Source: Dechloromonas sp.
Lineage (GTDB): Bacteria; Pseudomonadota; Gammaproteobacteria; Burkholderiales; Rhodocyclaceae
DNA length: 41,167 nt
Direction of reading: 5' to 3'
Assembly: GCA_016791065.1 (NCBI GenBank)
Contig: JAEUOD010000039.1
Coordinates: forward strand, 1 to 41,167
Shown here: one piece after another, positions 1-9,461 of the stretch
How the letters are laid out: the number at the start of each line of letters is the position of its first letter
How positions within the stretch are numbered: position 1 is the first letter of the stretch
Translations under genes and position numbers: made by a program
The notes under the pieces: generated by a model
What the model was told of the DNA's origin: nothing
Databases searched by the model: none
Seen by the model: the letters and a program-made list of their open reading frames with translations, nothing else

Positions 1-546
1 GCGCCGGACATCGTCATCGCCAATGCCGGCGTCTCGGCCGGCACGCTGACCGAGCACGAGGAAGATCTGGCGGTATTCCGGCGCATCATGGACATCAACG
101 TCTTCGGCATGGCCGCGACTTTCGCTCCCTTCATCCCGGCCATGCAGGCGGCCGGCGGCGAACGTCGGCTGGTCGGCATCGCCTCGGTCGCCGGTATTCG
201 CGGCCTGCCGGGGGCGGAAGCCTACTCGGCCTCGAAGGCGGCGGCGATCGCTTACCTCGAGAGCCTGCGCCTGGAAATGCGCCCCTGCGGGATCAAGGTA
301 GTGACCATTGCACCGGGCTACATCGAAACGCCGATGACCGAGATCAACCCTTACCAGATGCCGTTCCTGTTGTCGGCCGAGCGCGCGGCCGCCGCCTTTG
401 CTGCTGCCATTGCGCGCGGCACGAGCTACACCGTGATTCCCTGGCCGATGGGCGTGGTCGCCAAGTTGTTGCGCCTGCTGCCCAACTGGGCCTATGACCG
501 CCTTTTCACGCGCGCCCCGCGCAAGCCGCGCGGCTTGCTAAAATAG
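1..546 (+). CDS. SDR-family oxidoreductase, 5' end outside the window
   Basis: Short-chain dehydrogenase/reductase, an NAD(P)-dependent enzyme of unknown substrate. The reading frame is open from base 1, so the N-terminal dinucleotide-binding Gly motif lies upstream of the window. Visible family marks in order are the NAG motif (IVIANAGVS), a catalytic Ser region (GIASVAG), the active-site Tyr and Lys in AYSASKAA, and the PG motif after the next strand (TIAPGYIETPM). About 180 residues are visible of a usual 240-270. The stop lies 4 bases before thiS. The ATG at 88 is internal, because the NAG motif precedes it. Substrate cannot be told from sequence; the family call is secure. Confidence 0.9.
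   Translation, partial: APDIVIANAGVSAGTLTEHEEDLAVFRRIMDINVFGMAATFAPFIPAMQAAGGERRLVGIASVAGIRGLPGAEAYSASKAAAIAYLESLRLEMRPCGIKVVTIAPGYIETPMTEINPYQMPFLLSAERAAAAFAAAIARGTSYTVIPWPMGVVAKLLRLLPNWAYDRLFTRAPRKPRGLLK
539..544 (+). promoter_or_regulatory. Possible extended -10 box just before thiS
   Basis: TGCTAAAAT (536-544) resembles an extended -10 element. Its expected start site would fall at about the thiS ATG (551), giving a leaderless or nearly leaderless transcript. I see no good -35 and no Shine-Dalgarno before thiS. The motif overlaps the SDR stop codon, so coding constraint could explain it. Weak call. Confidence 0.2.
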
Positions 547-550
547 CCCG

Positions 551-754
551 ATGCTCGACCTCAAGATCAATGGCGAAATTCGCCAGTTTCCCGCTGCCCT
601 GACCGTCGCCGGCCTGATCGAGGCCCTCGGCTATGCCGGCAAGCGCATCGCCGTCGAACGCAACGGCGAAATCGTCCCGAAGAGCCAGCACGGAACAACC
701 GCCCTGGCCTCGGGCGACCAACTCGAAATCGTCGTCGCCGTCGGCGGCGGCTGA
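551..754 (+). CDS. thiS: ThiS, sulfur carrier protein for thiamin synthesis
   Basis: Small ubiquitin-like sulfur carrier of 67 residues. It ends in Gly-Gly (AVGGG), the tail that is adenylated by ThiF and turned into a thiocarboxylate donating sulfur to the thiazole ring made by ThiG. Size and C-terminus match the family (about 65-67 residues). It sits 15 bases upstream of thiG in the same direction, the classic thiS-thiG pair. The ATG at 551 is the only sensible start although it lacks an obvious ribosome-binding site. No TPP riboswitch is visible upstream, and thiF, thiE and thiO are not in the window. Confidence 0.93.
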   Translation: MLDLKINGEIRQFPAALTVAGLIEALGYAGKRIAVERNGEIVPKSQHGTTALASGDQLEIVVAVGGG

Positions 755-769
755 ACCGGAGAACCCTCC

Positions 770-1552
770 ATGCATCAACTGACCATCGCCGGCAAGGCGT
801 ATCGTTCCCGCTTGCTGGTCGGCACCGGCAAGTACAAGGATTTCGCCGAAACCCGTGCCGCGATCGACGCTTCCGGCGCCGAAATCGTCACCGTCGCGGT
901 GCGCCGCGTCAATATCGGCCAGGACGCCAGCCAGCCCAGCCTGCTCGACGCCGTGCCGCCGTCGCAATTCACCATCCTGCCCAATACCGCTGGCTGCTAT
1001 ACCGCCGACGACGCGGTGCGCACCCTGCGCCTGGCGCGTGAACTGCTCGACGGCCATCCGCTGTGCAAGCTCGAAGTCCTCGGCGATCCGACCAATCTCT
1101 TCCCGAACATGCCGGAAACCCTCAAGGCCGCTGCCACGCTGGTCAAGGAAGGGTTCGAGGTCATGGTCTACTGCGCCGACGACCCGATCCAGTGCAAGAT
1201 GCTCGAAGACATCGGCTGCGTTGCGGTCATGCCGCTCGCCTCGCTGATCGGTTCCGGCATGGGCATCGTCAATCCGTGGAACCTGCGCCTGATCATCGAC
1301 AACGCCAAGGTGCCGATCATCGTCGACGCCGGCGTCGGCACCGCCTCGGATGCGACCATCGCCATGGAGCTGGGCTGTGACGGCGTGCTGATGAACACGG
1401 CCATCGCCCACGCCAAGGATCCGGTACTCATGGCCAGCGCCATGAAAAAGGGCATCGAGGCCGGGCGCGAGGCCTTCCTGGCCGGCCGCATGGCGCGCAA
1501 GTATTACTCGGCCGACCCGTCGTCGCCGACCAGCGGATTGATCGGCTCATGA
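770..1552 (+). CDS. thiG: ThiG, thiazole synthase
   Basis: Cytoplasmic TIM-barrel enzyme that forms the thiazole phosphate moiety of thiamin from deoxyxylulose phosphate, a glycine imine and ThiS-thiocarboxylate. The protein has 260 residues, the usual length. Visible marks are LLVGTGKY near the N-terminus, the family-typical AVRRVNI, the Schiff-base Lys at about residue 100 in KLEVLGDP, and the phosphate-binding C-terminal strands [13 protein letters not shown] and [11 protein letters not shown] ribosome-binding site (GGAG) precedes the ATG. The stop overlaps the trmB start (ATGA), so the two are probably translationally coupled. Confidence 0.96.
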   Translation: MHQLTIAGKAYRSRLLVGTGKYKDFAETRAAIDASGAEIVTVAVRRVNIGQDASQPSLLDAVPPSQFTILPNTAGCYTADDAVRTLRLARELLDGHPLCKLEVLGDPTNLFPNMPETLKAAATLVKEGFEVMVYCADDPIQCKMLEDIGCVAVMPLASLIGSGMGIVNPWNLRLIIDNAKVPIIVDAGVGTASDATIAMELGCDGVLMNTAIAHAKDPVLMASAMKKGIEAGREAFLAGRMARKYYSADPSSPTSGLIGS

Positions 1553-2280
1553 GCGGCGTACCCCTGATCGAAACCGCCGCCGACGGCGAAGGCACCTATC
1601 GCGAAGGCCGCGAGGGCTGGGGCCACATCAAGAGCTTCGTCCGTCGTGCCGGCCGCATGTCGGAGGCGCAGCAGCGCTATTACGCCGAGATGATGCCGAA
1701 GATCGGCATTCCCTACCGGCCGGCACCGATCGACCTCAACGCCGAGTTCGGCCGCGACAATCCGAAGATTCTCGAAATCGGCTGCGGCATGGGCGAGACG
1801 ACGGCGAAGATCGCCGAGGCCAATCCGCAGAACGACTATTTCGGACTGGAAGTGCATGTGCCCGGCGTCGGCGCGCTGTGCAAGCTGATTGCCGAAAAGA
1901 ACCTGGGCAACCTGCGGATCGGGCAGCACGATGCGGTCGAAGTGGTCCGCGACATGCTCCCGGAAGCCTCGCTCGACGGCCTCCATGTCTTCTTTCCCGA
2001 TCCCTGGCACAAGGCCCGTCACAACAAGCGCCGCTTGATCCAGTCGCCCTTCGTCGCCTTGCTCGCCTCGCGCCTCAAGCCGGGCGGCTATTTCCACTGC
2101 GCCACCGACTGGGAGGACTACGCCCACCAGATGCTGGAAGTGCTTTCCGCCGAACCGACGCTGGTGAATACCGCGGAAGGCTTCGCGCCGCGTCCGGACT
2201 ACCGGCCGCTGACCAAGTTCGAAAACCGTGGCCTGCGCCTTGGCCATGGCGTCTGGGACGTGATTTTCAGGAAGGCCTGA
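1549..2280 (+). CDS. trmB: TrmB, tRNA (guanine-N7)-methyltransferase
   Basis: SAM-dependent enzyme methylating G46 in the variable loop of tRNAs. The 243-residue protein has a class I SAM-binding motif ([12 protein letters not shown], around residues 64-75). It also has the family signature [16 protein letters not shown], whose Asp, His and Lys/Arg residues bind the target guanine and tRNA backbone. The start overlaps the thiG stop by 4 bases. Nothing unusual; the link with thiamin genes is positional only. Confidence 0.96.
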   Translation: MSGVPLIETAADGEGTYREGREGWGHIKSFVRRAGRMSEAQQRYYAEMMPKIGIPYRPAPIDLNAEFGRDNPKILEIGCGMGETTAKIAEANPQNDYFGLEVHVPGVGALCKLIAEKNLGNLRIGQHDAVEVVRDMLPEASLDGLHVFFPDPWHKARHNKRRLIQSPFVALLASRLKPGGYFHCATDWEDYAHQMLEVLSAEPTLVNTAEGFAPRPDYRPLTKFENRGLRLGHGVWDVIFRKA

Positions 2281-2325
2281 GTCACGCCGGCCGCAGATGG
2301 CCGACGACGCTGCAACGCATCACCT

Positions 2326-2352
2326 GGCCCGGATCGATGTTCGCTCCGGGCC
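2326..2352 (+). promoter_or_regulatory. GC-rich hairpin in the rdgC leader
   Basis: GGCCCGGA (2326-2333) and TCCGGGCC (2345-2352) form a perfect 8-bp stem with an 11-base loop, 23 bases before the rdgC ATG. It could end trmB transcription, but no run of T follows, so it is not a standard intrinsic terminator. A leader hairpin affecting rdgC translation or mRNA stability is equally possible. Confidence 0.35.
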
Positions 2353-2375
2353 GCTCATTTCAGGAAGCTCAAAAC

Positions 2376-3290
2376 ATGTGGTTCAAGAATCTCCAGATCT
2401 ATCGTCTGCCGATGCCATGGAACATCGACCTCGCCAAGTTCGAGGATCAATTGGCCCGTGCCCCCTTCGTCAAATGCCCGAGCAATCAGCCGACCAGCCG
2501 GGGCTGGGTATCGCCGCGCAAGGACGGCGCGCTGGCTTTCTCCCTGGGCCGCCAGTGGCTGGTCGCCCTTGCGGTCGAGCAGCGCCTGCTGCCGTCCTCG
2601 GTGGTCAATGACGAAGTCCGCGAACGGGCCGAGGCGCTCGAGGAGCAGCAGGGCTATGCACCCGGCCGCAAGCAGATGAAGGAATTGAAGGAGCGCGTCA
2701 CCGAGGAACTGATGCCGCGTGCCTTCACCAAGCGGCGCACCACTTTCGTCTGGATCGATCCGCAGAACGGCTGGTTCTGCGTCGATGCCGGCAGCCAGGG
2801 CAAGGCCGAGGAAGTCATCGAGCACCTGCGTCACTGCCTCGACGAATTCCCGCTCAAGCCCCTGCATACCCAGGTGTCCCCGACCACGGCGATGGCCGAC
2901 TGGCTGGCCGGCGGCGATGCGCCGGCCGGTTTCACCATTGACCGCGACTGCGAACTGAAGGCCGCCGGCGACGAGAAGGCGGCCGTCCGCTACGTCCGCC
3001 ACCCGCTCGGCGACGAGGTCAGCGGCGAGATCAAGTCGCACCTGGCGGCTGGCAAGCTGCCGACCAAGCTGGCCCTGACCTGGGATGATCGTATCTCCTT
3101 CGTCATCACCGAAAAGCTGGAAATCAAGCGCCTGGCCTTCCTCGACCTGCTCAAGGAAGAGGCGGAAAAGAGTGCCGAGCGTGCCGACGAACAATTCGAT
3201 GCCGATTTCTCGCTGATGACCGGCGAGCTTTCCCGCTTCCTGCCGCAACTGGTCGAAGCCCTCGGCGGCGAGGTCGCCGAAGCGGCGTGA
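2376..3290 (+). CDS. rdgC: RdgC, recombination-associated DNA-binding protein
   Basis: RdgC forms a ring dimer around double-stranded DNA and limits RecA-driven recombination. The start at 2376 gives 304 residues, the family length, and an N-terminus typical of RdgC (MWFKNLQIYRLP). An AGGA ribosome-binding site lies about 10 bases upstream. The frame stays open far upstream (from 1878) inside trmB, but that extension is a shadow. Other marks are WVSPR near residue 45, TFVWIDPQNGWFCVDAG, and a charged C-terminal helix. The stop overlaps the GTG start of the next gene. Confidence 0.95.
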   Translation: MWFKNLQIYRLPMPWNIDLAKFEDQLARAPFVKCPSNQPTSRGWVSPRKDGALAFSLGRQWLVALAVEQRLLPSSVVNDEVRERAEALEEQQGYAPGRKQMKELKERVTEELMPRAFTKRRTTFVWIDPQNGWFCVDAGSQGKAEEVIEHLRHCLDEFPLKPLHTQVSPTTAMADWLAGGDAPAGFTIDRDCELKAAGDEKAAVRYVRHPLGDEVSGEIKSHLAAGKLPTKLALTWDDRISFVITEKLEIKRLAFLDLLKEEAEKSAERADEQFDADFSLMTGELSRFLPQLVEALGGEVAEAA

Positions 3291-3670
3291 GCGCCTGTCA
3301 CTGCGGCAGCGGCAAGGCCTACGCCGCGTGCTGCGGCCGACTGCATGCCGGCGACTCGTCGGCGGCGACGGCCGAAGCCCTGATGCGCTCGCGCTACAGT
3401 GCCTACGTGCTCGGCCTCGAGCCTTATCTGCTCGCCACCTGGCATCCGTCGACGCGCCCGGCGAGCCTCGATCTCGCCGCCGACACGGCGACCCGCTGGC
3501 TGGGCCTGGATGTCAAACGCCAGCAGGTACAGGACGAGGCCCATGCCACGGTCGAGTTCGTCGCCCGTTACCGCATCGGTGGGAGAGGCCACCGTTTGCA
3601 TGAAATCAGCCGCTTCGTCCGCGAGGACGGGCGCTGGTTTTATGTCGATGGCGTGGTGAGCGGCAGCTGA
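3287..3670 (+). CDS. ychJ: YchJ-like UPF0225 protein with SEC-C-type zinc motif
   Basis: Protein of 127 residues with an N-terminal cysteine cluster (C4, C6, C15, C16 in ACHCGSGKAYAACC), the SEC-C-like zinc-binding motif. An NTF2-like body follows, containing the family string EALMRSRYSAYV and, near the end, EDGRWFYVDG. Function is unknown across the family. The start is a GTG overlapping the rdgC stop (GTGA), which points to translational coupling with rdgC. The gene symbol follows the E. coli homologue. Confidence 0.87.
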   Translation: MSACHCGSGKAYAACCGRLHAGDSSAATAEALMRSRYSAYVLGLEPYLLATWHPSTRPASLDLAADTATRWLGLDVKRQQVQDEAHATVEFVARYRIGGRGHRLHEISRFVREDGRWFYVDGVVSGS

Positions 3671-3748
3671 GGCAGAAGCCGCATTTTCGCTGCAGTTGCC
3701 GAGCGCCAGGGATGTTTGCGATCATCCGCCGACGCCTTGGAGAAAACG

Positions 3749-5107
3749 ATGGATTCAGACCTGCTGCCGGTGAAGGACACGCCGTGGAAACACTACTCGG
3801 TGCAGGTGGTCGACGATGAGCCCGGCATGGTCAGCTTTCTCCAGCGGGCCCTCACACCACGCTGCGGCGTGGTCGACATCGCGGGCAGCGTTGAACAGGC
3901 TGAACCGCTGCTGCGCCGGCGTCTTTACGACCTGATCGTGCTCGACATTGCGCTGCCCGGCCGCTCCGGCATCGACTGGCTGCACCAGTTGCGCGACGAG
4001 GGCTATGCCGGCGACGTCGTCCTGATGACGGCCTATGCCGATCTGGATACCGCGATCGATGCCCTGCGCGCCGGGGCGGCCGACTTCCTGCTCAAGCCCT
4101 TCTCGCTGGCTCAGGTGCTCAATGCCATTCAGCGCTGCTTCGAGCGGTCCTGCCTGGTCCGCGAGAATTTCGTGCTGCGTCGCGAAGTCAGCGAACGCGG
4201 CGTGGACATCGAAGGCGTCATTGGCCAGTCCGAAGCCATGCATGACATCTGCGAGCGCTTGCGCCGCATCGCGCCGACGCCCGCTACCGTGCTCCTCAAT
4301 GGCGAGTCGGGGACCGGCAAGGAGGTCGCGGCGCGTGCCCTGCACAAGATGAGCCAGCGCTCGGCCGGGCCTTTCGTGCCGGTCAATTGCGCGGCGATCG
4401 CCGCCGAACTGATCGAGTCCGAACTCTTCGGGCACGTCAAGGGCGCCTATACCGGCGCCCAGCAGAGCCGCGAAGGCCTGTTCTACTACGCCCGCGGCGG
4501 CACCCTGTTCCTCGACGAAATTGCCGAGATGCCGCCGGCAGCACAGGCCAAGCTATTGCGTGTCCTGGAGGAGCGGCGAATCCGGCCGGTCGGTTCGGAG
4601 CAGGAGATTCCGGTGGATGTGCGCGTTATTGCCGCAACCAACCGCGACCTCAAGGCCGAAGTTGCAGCCCAGCGTTTCCGGCAGGATCTCTACTACCGGC
4701 TGCAGGTGGTCGAACTGACCCTGCCGCCCCTGCGCGAACGGCCGGACGACCTGCCCCTGCTGATTGACCATTTCATGGCGCAGATCGCCCCGGCCCTGAG
4801 CGTGCCGCCGCTTACCCTCGACAGCCGGACGCTGGCCCGGATGGCCGCCTATGAATGGCCGGGTAACGTGCGCGAACTGAGAAACTTCGTCGAACGTTCG
4901 CTCATTCTCGGCTGGTTCGATCTCGGCCCCGAGCCCAAGGCCAGCGCGCAAACACCCGGACATAGCGAGGAAACGCTGGAAGCCGTCGAGAAGCGCCACA
5001 TCCTGGCGGTGCTCGCCGCCTGTGACGGCAACAAGTCCGAGGCTGGTCGCCGGCTCGGTGTGTCACGCAAGACCCTGGACCGGAAATGTCAGGCCTGGGG
5101 CGTCTGA
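3749..5107 (+). CDS. Sigma-54-dependent response regulator (NtrC/DctD type)
   Basis: Transcription activator of 452 residues. The receiver domain (about 12-128) has an acidic pocket (VVDDEPG), phospho-acceptor Asp66 (IVLDIALPG) and KPF. The AAA+ sigma-54 interaction domain (about 157-385) has Walker A GESGTGKE at 185-192, the loop contacting sigma-54 as GAYTGA at 232-237 (the Phe-to-Tyr variant of GAFTGA), and Walker B TLFLDE near 252-257. The C-terminal Fis-type helix-turn-helix (about 408-452) contains [21 protein letters not shown] chose ATG 3749 because GGAGA sits just upstream; a TTG at 3716 is the in-frame alternative. It overlaps the kinase gene behind it by 22 bases, its likely partner. 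Confidence 0.93.
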   Translation: MDSDLLPVKDTPWKHYSVQVVDDEPGMVSFLQRALTPRCGVVDIAGSVEQAEPLLRRRLYDLIVLDIALPGRSGIDWLHQLRDEGYAGDVVLMTAYADLDTAIDALRAGAADFLLKPFSLAQVLNAIQRCFERSCLVRENFVLRREVSERGVDIEGVIGQSEAMHDICERLRRIAPTPATVLLNGESGTGKEVAARALHKMSQRSAGPFVPVNCAAIAAELIESELFGHVKGAYTGAQQSREGLFYYARGGTLFLDEIAEMPPAAQAKLLRVLEERRIRPVGSEQEIPVDVRVIAATNRDLKAEVAAQRFRQDLYYRLQVVELTLPPLRERPDDLPLLIDHFMAQIAPALSVPPLTLDSRTLARMAAYEWPGNVRELRNFVERSLILGWFDLGPEPKASAQTPGHSEETLEAVEKRHILAVLAACDGNKSEAGRRLGVSRKTLDRKCQAWGV

Positions 5108-7113
5108 CGCCCGGGCCTCGGCGCACCATCCGCGTTCGCCTGCTCCTGCTCGCCCTGCTGCCGCTGGGCGTGGTCCTGCCCATCCTGCTGGCCGTCCTGG
5201 CGATCTGGGGCGGCGATTATTTCGACCGCCTGTTGATCGCCAAGGTGCGGGCCGATCTGGCGGTGGCGCATGGCTACTACGAGCGGGTTACCGAAGGCGT
5301 TGGCAATGCCGTCGAAGGCCTCGCTGCCTCGGCCCAATTACATCGCACCCTGGCCCTGCCAGCGAATTCCCGCAGCGATGCGCTCACCGAACTGCTGGAG
5401 CGTGCACGCAAGGAGCAGGGGCTGGATTTCCTGCATTTCATGCCGCTCGACCAGCGGCGCGATCCCGTTGTCGCCTGGCCTGTCGTCCGCTCGGCGGTAG
5501 GCGGCCGGGCCCGGACCGAAACCGCCCTCTTCCCGGCCGACGAACTGACCGCGCTCGATCCCGCCTTGGCGGCGCGTGCCTTGACGACCCTGCTGGCGAC
5601 CCCGAATGCGGGGCCGGACGATCGTCTGGTCGAGGATCGTGGCCTGGCCGTGCGCAGTGCAGCGCCGGTGCGGGGCAGCCAGGGCGAAGTGCTTGGGGTG
5701 CTGGCGGGGGGCATGCTGCTCAACAAGAATCTACAGTTCATCGACCGCCTCAACGAAATCGTATACCCCGAGGGGGCCTTGCCCTTCGGCAGCGCCGGGA
5801 CGGCGACGCTTTTCCTGGGCGATGTCCGGGTAGCGACCAATGTCCGCCTGTTCGAGGGCGAGCGGGCGATCGGCACCCGCGTTTCGGCCGCGGTGCGCGA
5901 TGCCGTGCTGGAACAGGGGCGTACCTGGCTGGATCGTGCCTTTGTCGTCACCGACTGGTACATCTCGGCCTACGAGCCCCTCTACGATGGTGCCGGGCAG
6001 CGGATCGGCATGCTCTATGTGGGTTTTCTCGACGGCCCGTTCGCCCAGGCGCGGCAACAGGCATTCGCTGTCGTCCTCGGGCTGTTCGGACTGGCCATGG
6101 CGGTCGCCGGTGTGTTCGCCGCCCTCTGGGCGCGCCGGGTCTTCCGTCCGATCGAACGGATGCATGCGACGATGCATGCCATCGAGACCGGCGATGGCGA
6201 TGCGCGGGTCGGCGACGTTGGCAGCGCCGACGAACTCGGCATCGTGGCGGCGCATTTCGACCGCCTGCTCGACCGCCTGCAGGCTCAGGCCGATTCGCTC
6301 AAGCGTTGGGGCGAGTCGCTCGATGCCAAGGTCGCCGAACGCACGGCCGAACTGGAGCAGGCGGTGGCCGATCTCAAGGCGGCGCAGTCGCAACTGGTGA
6401 TGAGCGAAAAGCTCGCCGCCATCGGCCAGCTCACGGCCGGCGTCGCCCATGAAATCAACAATCCGGTCGCCGTCATCCAGGGCAACCTCGATGTCCTGCG
6501 CGATCTGCTCGGCCCGGCTGCCGCGCCGGTGGCGCCGGAAATCGCGTTGATCCACGAGCAGGTGCACCGGATCCGCCTGATCGTCGCCAAGCTGCTGCAG
6601 TTCGCCCGGCCGCAGGACTATGTCGGTTATCTTGAACCGGTGGCGCCGGGGCAATTGATCCAGGATAGCCTGGTGCTGGTCGGCCACCTGCTCAAAAAGG
6701 GAAACATCGCCATCGAGCAGCATCTCGATTCGACGCGGCATGTGCTGTGCAACCGCAATGAGTTGCAGCAGGTGCTGATCAATCTGCTGGTCAACGCCAT
6801 CCAGGCCATGCCCGATGGCGGCGTGCTGCGCCTGGCGGCGGAGGACTGGGATGAGGCCGACATGCCGGTCGGTCTACGCATCGTCGTTTGCGATTCAGGC
6901 CCGGGGATCAGCGACGAGGACCGGCGGCGTCTGTTTCAGCCCTTCTTCACGGCCCGCAAGGCCAACGGCAACGGGCTCGGTCTGTGGGTCAGCCAGTCGC
7001 TGGTTGAGCGCTACGGCGGGCGGATCAGCGTCGATAGCACGCCAGGCAAGGGGACGCGTTTTGCCGTCTGGATGCGCTTCGAGCCGCTGCTGCAGGAGCG
7101 GGGGCTGGGCTAG
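5086..7113 (+). CDS. Cache-type membrane sensor histidine kinase, partner of the upstream regulator
   Basis: Sensor kinase of 675 residues. The order is a first membrane helix (about 15-40), a large periplasmic Cache-like sensing region (about 41-325), a second membrane helix (about 327-349) and HAMP (350-405). A coiled stretch, the HisKA dimer helix with phospho-acceptor His455 (GVAHEINNPVAV) and the ATPase domain (N box near 566, DSGPGIS near 604-610, GNGLGLWVS) follow. The HEINNP form is typical of NtrB/DctB-like kinases that pair with sigma-54 regulators. It overlaps the regulator gene by 22 bases and the convergent hybrid kinase by 4. The signal may be a small organic acid, by family analogy only. 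Confidence 0.92.
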   Translation: MSGLGRLTPGPRRTIRVRLLLLALLPLGVVLPILLAVLAIWGGDYFDRLLIAKVRADLAVAHGYYERVTEGVGNAVEGLAASAQLHRTLALPANSRSDALTELLERARKEQGLDFLHFMPLDQRRDPVVAWPVVRSAVGGRARTETALFPADELTALDPALAARALTTLLATPNAGPDDRLVEDRGLAVRSAAPVRGSQGEVLGVLAGGMLLNKNLQFIDRLNEIVYPEGALPFGSAGTATLFLGDVRVATNVRLFEGERAIGTRVSAAVRDAVLEQGRTWLDRAFVVTDWYISAYEPLYDGAGQRIGMLYVGFLDGPFAQARQQAFAVVLGLFGLAMAVAGVFAALWARRVFRPIERMHATMHAIETGDGDARVGDVGSADELGIVAAHFDRLLDRLQAQADSLKRWGESLDAKVAERTAELEQAVADLKAAQSQLVMSEKLAAIGQLTAGVAHEINNPVAVIQGNLDVLRDLLGPAAAPVAPEIALIHEQVHRIRLIVAKLLQFARPQDYVGYLEPVAPGQLIQDSLVLVGHLLKKGNIAIEQHLDSTRHVLCNRNELQQVLINLLVNAIQAMPDGGVLRLAAEDWDEADMPVGLRIVVCDSGPGISDEDRRRLFQPFFTARKANGNGLGLWVSQSLVERYGGRISVDSTPGKGTRFAVWMRFEPLLQERGLG

Positions 7114-9239
7114 CGGCGTTCCCGGCCGAGCCAGCGGGCGATGCTGTCGATCATTGCGGGTGGGTCGACCGGTTTGCGCAGGAAATCGGTCATGCCGGCC
7201 GCCAGGCAGGCGGCACGATCCTCGGCAAAGGCATTGGCTGTCATCGCCAGGATCGGCACCTCGGCGTAACCGGGCTGGCCCCGGATCCGGCGAGTTGCCT
7301 CAAGGCCATCCATGACGGGCATCTGGACATCCATGACAATCAGTTCGTAGGGGGTGTCGGTGGCTTTTTCAAGCGCCTCCCGGCCATTGTCGGCAGTGTC
7401 GATGCGCAGCTCGAGATCGCGCAGGAATTCGCAGGCGATTTCCTGATTGATCCGTTCGTCCTCGACGACCAGAATGTGGGCGCCGCGTATCCGTGCCAGC
7501 AGCGTTGGATCGAGTGCGAGCGCATCGCCGGGGGAGCTGATGACCGCCTCGTCGGTTTTGGCCAGGCGAGCCGAGAACCAGAAGGTGCTGCCGATGCCGG
7601 GTTGGCTCGTCGCGCCGGCACTGCCGCCCATCAGCGCGGCCAGTCGTTGGGTGATCGCGAGGCCGAGGCCGGTGCCTTCCCGATGCGCGGTGGATGCACC
7701 GCCGGCTTGAGAAAAGTCGGTGAATAGGCGGGCCAGATCGGTAGCGGCGATGCCGATGCCGGTATCGCTGACTTCGAAGCGGACATCAACCGTCTCGGCA
7801 TCCTCGCCGAGCCGTATCGCCCGCAGGACAATTTCCCCGGAGTCGGAAAACTTGATGGCGTTACCGGCATAGTTGATCAGGCACTGGGCAAGGCGGGTCG
7901 CGTCGCCGAGCAGCGGGGCCGGGAAATTGCCGGCTTCGATGCGGATGGCAAGCCCTTTCGCCCGGCTGCGCTCGCCCAGGATGCCGGCAACCCGCTCGAG
8001 CAGGGCCGGCACCTCGAGCGGGGCGAGGTCGAGGCTCAGCTTGTCGGCTTCGATCTTGGAGAGTTCGAGGATGTCGTTGATCAGGCAAAGGAGGTGCTGG
8101 GCGGCAGCCTCCATCTTGTCCAGGCGTTCGTCGAGTTCGACGGCTGCACCATCGCGCCGGAGCAGATGCGTCATGCCGAGAATGGCATTCATCGGCGTCC
8201 GGATTTCATGGCTCATGCTGGCCAGGAAGCTGCTTTTCGCCTGGCTGGCGGCTTCGGCGACCCGTCGGGCCTCGGCCAGTTCGTGGGTGCGCGCTTCAAC
8301 CGCCTCCTGCAGGTGATGGCGGTGCAGTTCCAGTTCCCGCGCGGCGCGCACGCTTTCCGTGATGTCGGCGAAGACGACCACGGCGCCTTGCTGTTGCCCG
8401 TGGCTGTCGTGGATCGGGGCGATGGTCAGGCGGACCGGGAAGCCCTCGCCATTCTTGCGCCAGAACCAGTCTTGTTGCCGACGGGTCTGGCCGTCGCGGC
8501 AGGTATGCAGGATGGGGCAGTCGGTGGCCGGGTAAGGCGAGTGGTCGGCGTGCCGGTCGTGGAAGAGGGAATGCTGGTCATGGCCGATGACTTCGGCCTC
8601 CTGCCAGCCGAGCATGTCGAGGGCGGCAGGATTGATGAAAGTGCAGATTCCCCGGTTGTCGACGCCAAAGACGCCTTCGCCGAGTGATTGCAGGATCGTG
8701 CGCTGGCGTCCCTCGCTTTCACTCAATGCATGCTCGGTCTTGACCAGCGATGCAAGATCGACGTCGAGACAGAACATGGTCGGTCCATGTTCGGTGGTGA
8801 CCACGGTATGGCTCGAATAGACGGGCAGGGTGTAGCCGTCCTTGTGCATCAGTTCCAGGCGGTCTGCCGGAATGCCGCGCTCGTTCTCGAACATCCAGCG
8901 GATGGCGCCTTCGACCTTGGTGCGCATTTCCGGCGGGATGATCAGTTCAAGCAGGGAGCGGCCGAGCGCTTCTGCCTCGCTGTAGCCGTAGATTTTCTCG
9001 GAAGCCTTGTTCCAGTAGACCACCGTGCCGTCCGGTCGATAGCCCTGAATGGAGAGGGCGTCGACATCGTCGAAGATGGCCCGGAAACGCGCCTCCGCCT
9101 CTCCCAGTCGGCGGAGGTTGAATTCGGCACGCGCCTTTTCCTCGCGAATACGGCGATTGCTGCGAACCAGCGCGCTGACGACCACGAGCAAAATCACTGT
9201 CAGCAGCAGGATGCCCAGGGTCACACCGTCATGAATCAT
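7110..9239 (-). CDS. Hybrid PAS sensor histidine kinase with receiver domain
   Basis: Protein of 709 residues. One N-terminal membrane helix (about 7-26) is followed by a short coil, a first PAS domain (about 50-165) and a second PAS domain (about 178-300). Then come a coil, HisKA with His344 (SMSHEIRTPMNAI), the ATPase domain (SDTGIGI, GTGLGLAIT) and a C-terminal receiver with phospho-acceptor Asp637 (IVMDVQMPVMDG) and KPVDP. There is no output domain and no Hpt domain, so signal must pass to a partner encoded elsewhere. The 3' end overlaps the preceding kinase gene tail-to-tail by 4 bases. A 222-base gap separates its start from the divergent yidB-like gene. Confidence 0.92.
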   Translation of the reverse strand: MIHDGVTLGILLLTVILLVVVSALVRSNRRIREEKARAEFNLRRLGEAEARFRAIFDDVDALSIQGYRPDGTVVYWNKASEKIYGYSEAEALGRSLLELIIPPEMRTKVEGAIRWMFENERGIPADRLELMHKDGYTLPVYSSHTVVTTEHGPTMFCLDVDLASLVKTEHALSESEGRQRTILQSLGEGVFGVDNRGICTFINPAALDMLGWQEAEVIGHDQHSLFHDRHADHSPYPATDCPILHTCRDGQTRRQQDWFWRKNGEGFPVRLTIAPIHDSHGQQQGAVVVFADITESVRAARELELHRHHLQEAVEARTHELAEARRVAEAASQAKSSFLASMSHEIRTPMNAILGMTHLLRRDGAAVELDERLDKMEAAAQHLLCLINDILELSKIEADKLSLDLAPLEVPALLERVAGILGERSRAKGLAIRIEAGNFPAPLLGDATRLAQCLINYAGNAIKFSDSGEIVLRAIRLGEDAETVDVRFEVSDTGIGIAATDLARLFTDFSQAGGASTAHREGTGLGLAITQRLAALMGGSAGATSQPGIGSTFWFSARLAKTDEAVISSPGDALALDPTLLARIRGAHILVVEDERINQEIACEFLRDLELRIDTADNGREALEKATDTPYELIVMDVQMPVMDGLEATRRIRGQPGYAEVPILAMTANAFAEDRAACLAAGMTDFLRKPVDPPAMIDSIARWLGRERR

Positions 9240-9461
9240 CCTTCCTCCACGGAGTCGCTGTATCGGGTCTGCTGGCCGGGGATGCCAACTTCCTGATGAA
9301 TCAACATCCTACACCGCACGATCTCCCGCTGCACAAGCTTCGAATTATCGATGCTGCATGGGGCTGGTGCGATGACGTCGGCAATCGTTCGCAAATTTTC
9401 ACACTGGCTCGAGAGAGGGGCGGTTAGGATCGCATCGTCATCACTTTGCGAGGGAAACATC

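Noticed and set aside
506..1411. Long minus-strand frame opposite thiS-thiG
   Set aside because: Shadow of thiG in GC-rich DNA; no family-like motifs and no start signal. The same applies to the long antisense frames opposite rdgC, hemW, rph, brxL and pglX.
1878..2375. Upstream extension of the rdgC frame
   Set aside because: Overlaps trmB in another frame, is Arg/Pro-rich as expected of a GC-rich shadow, and the family start is at 2376.
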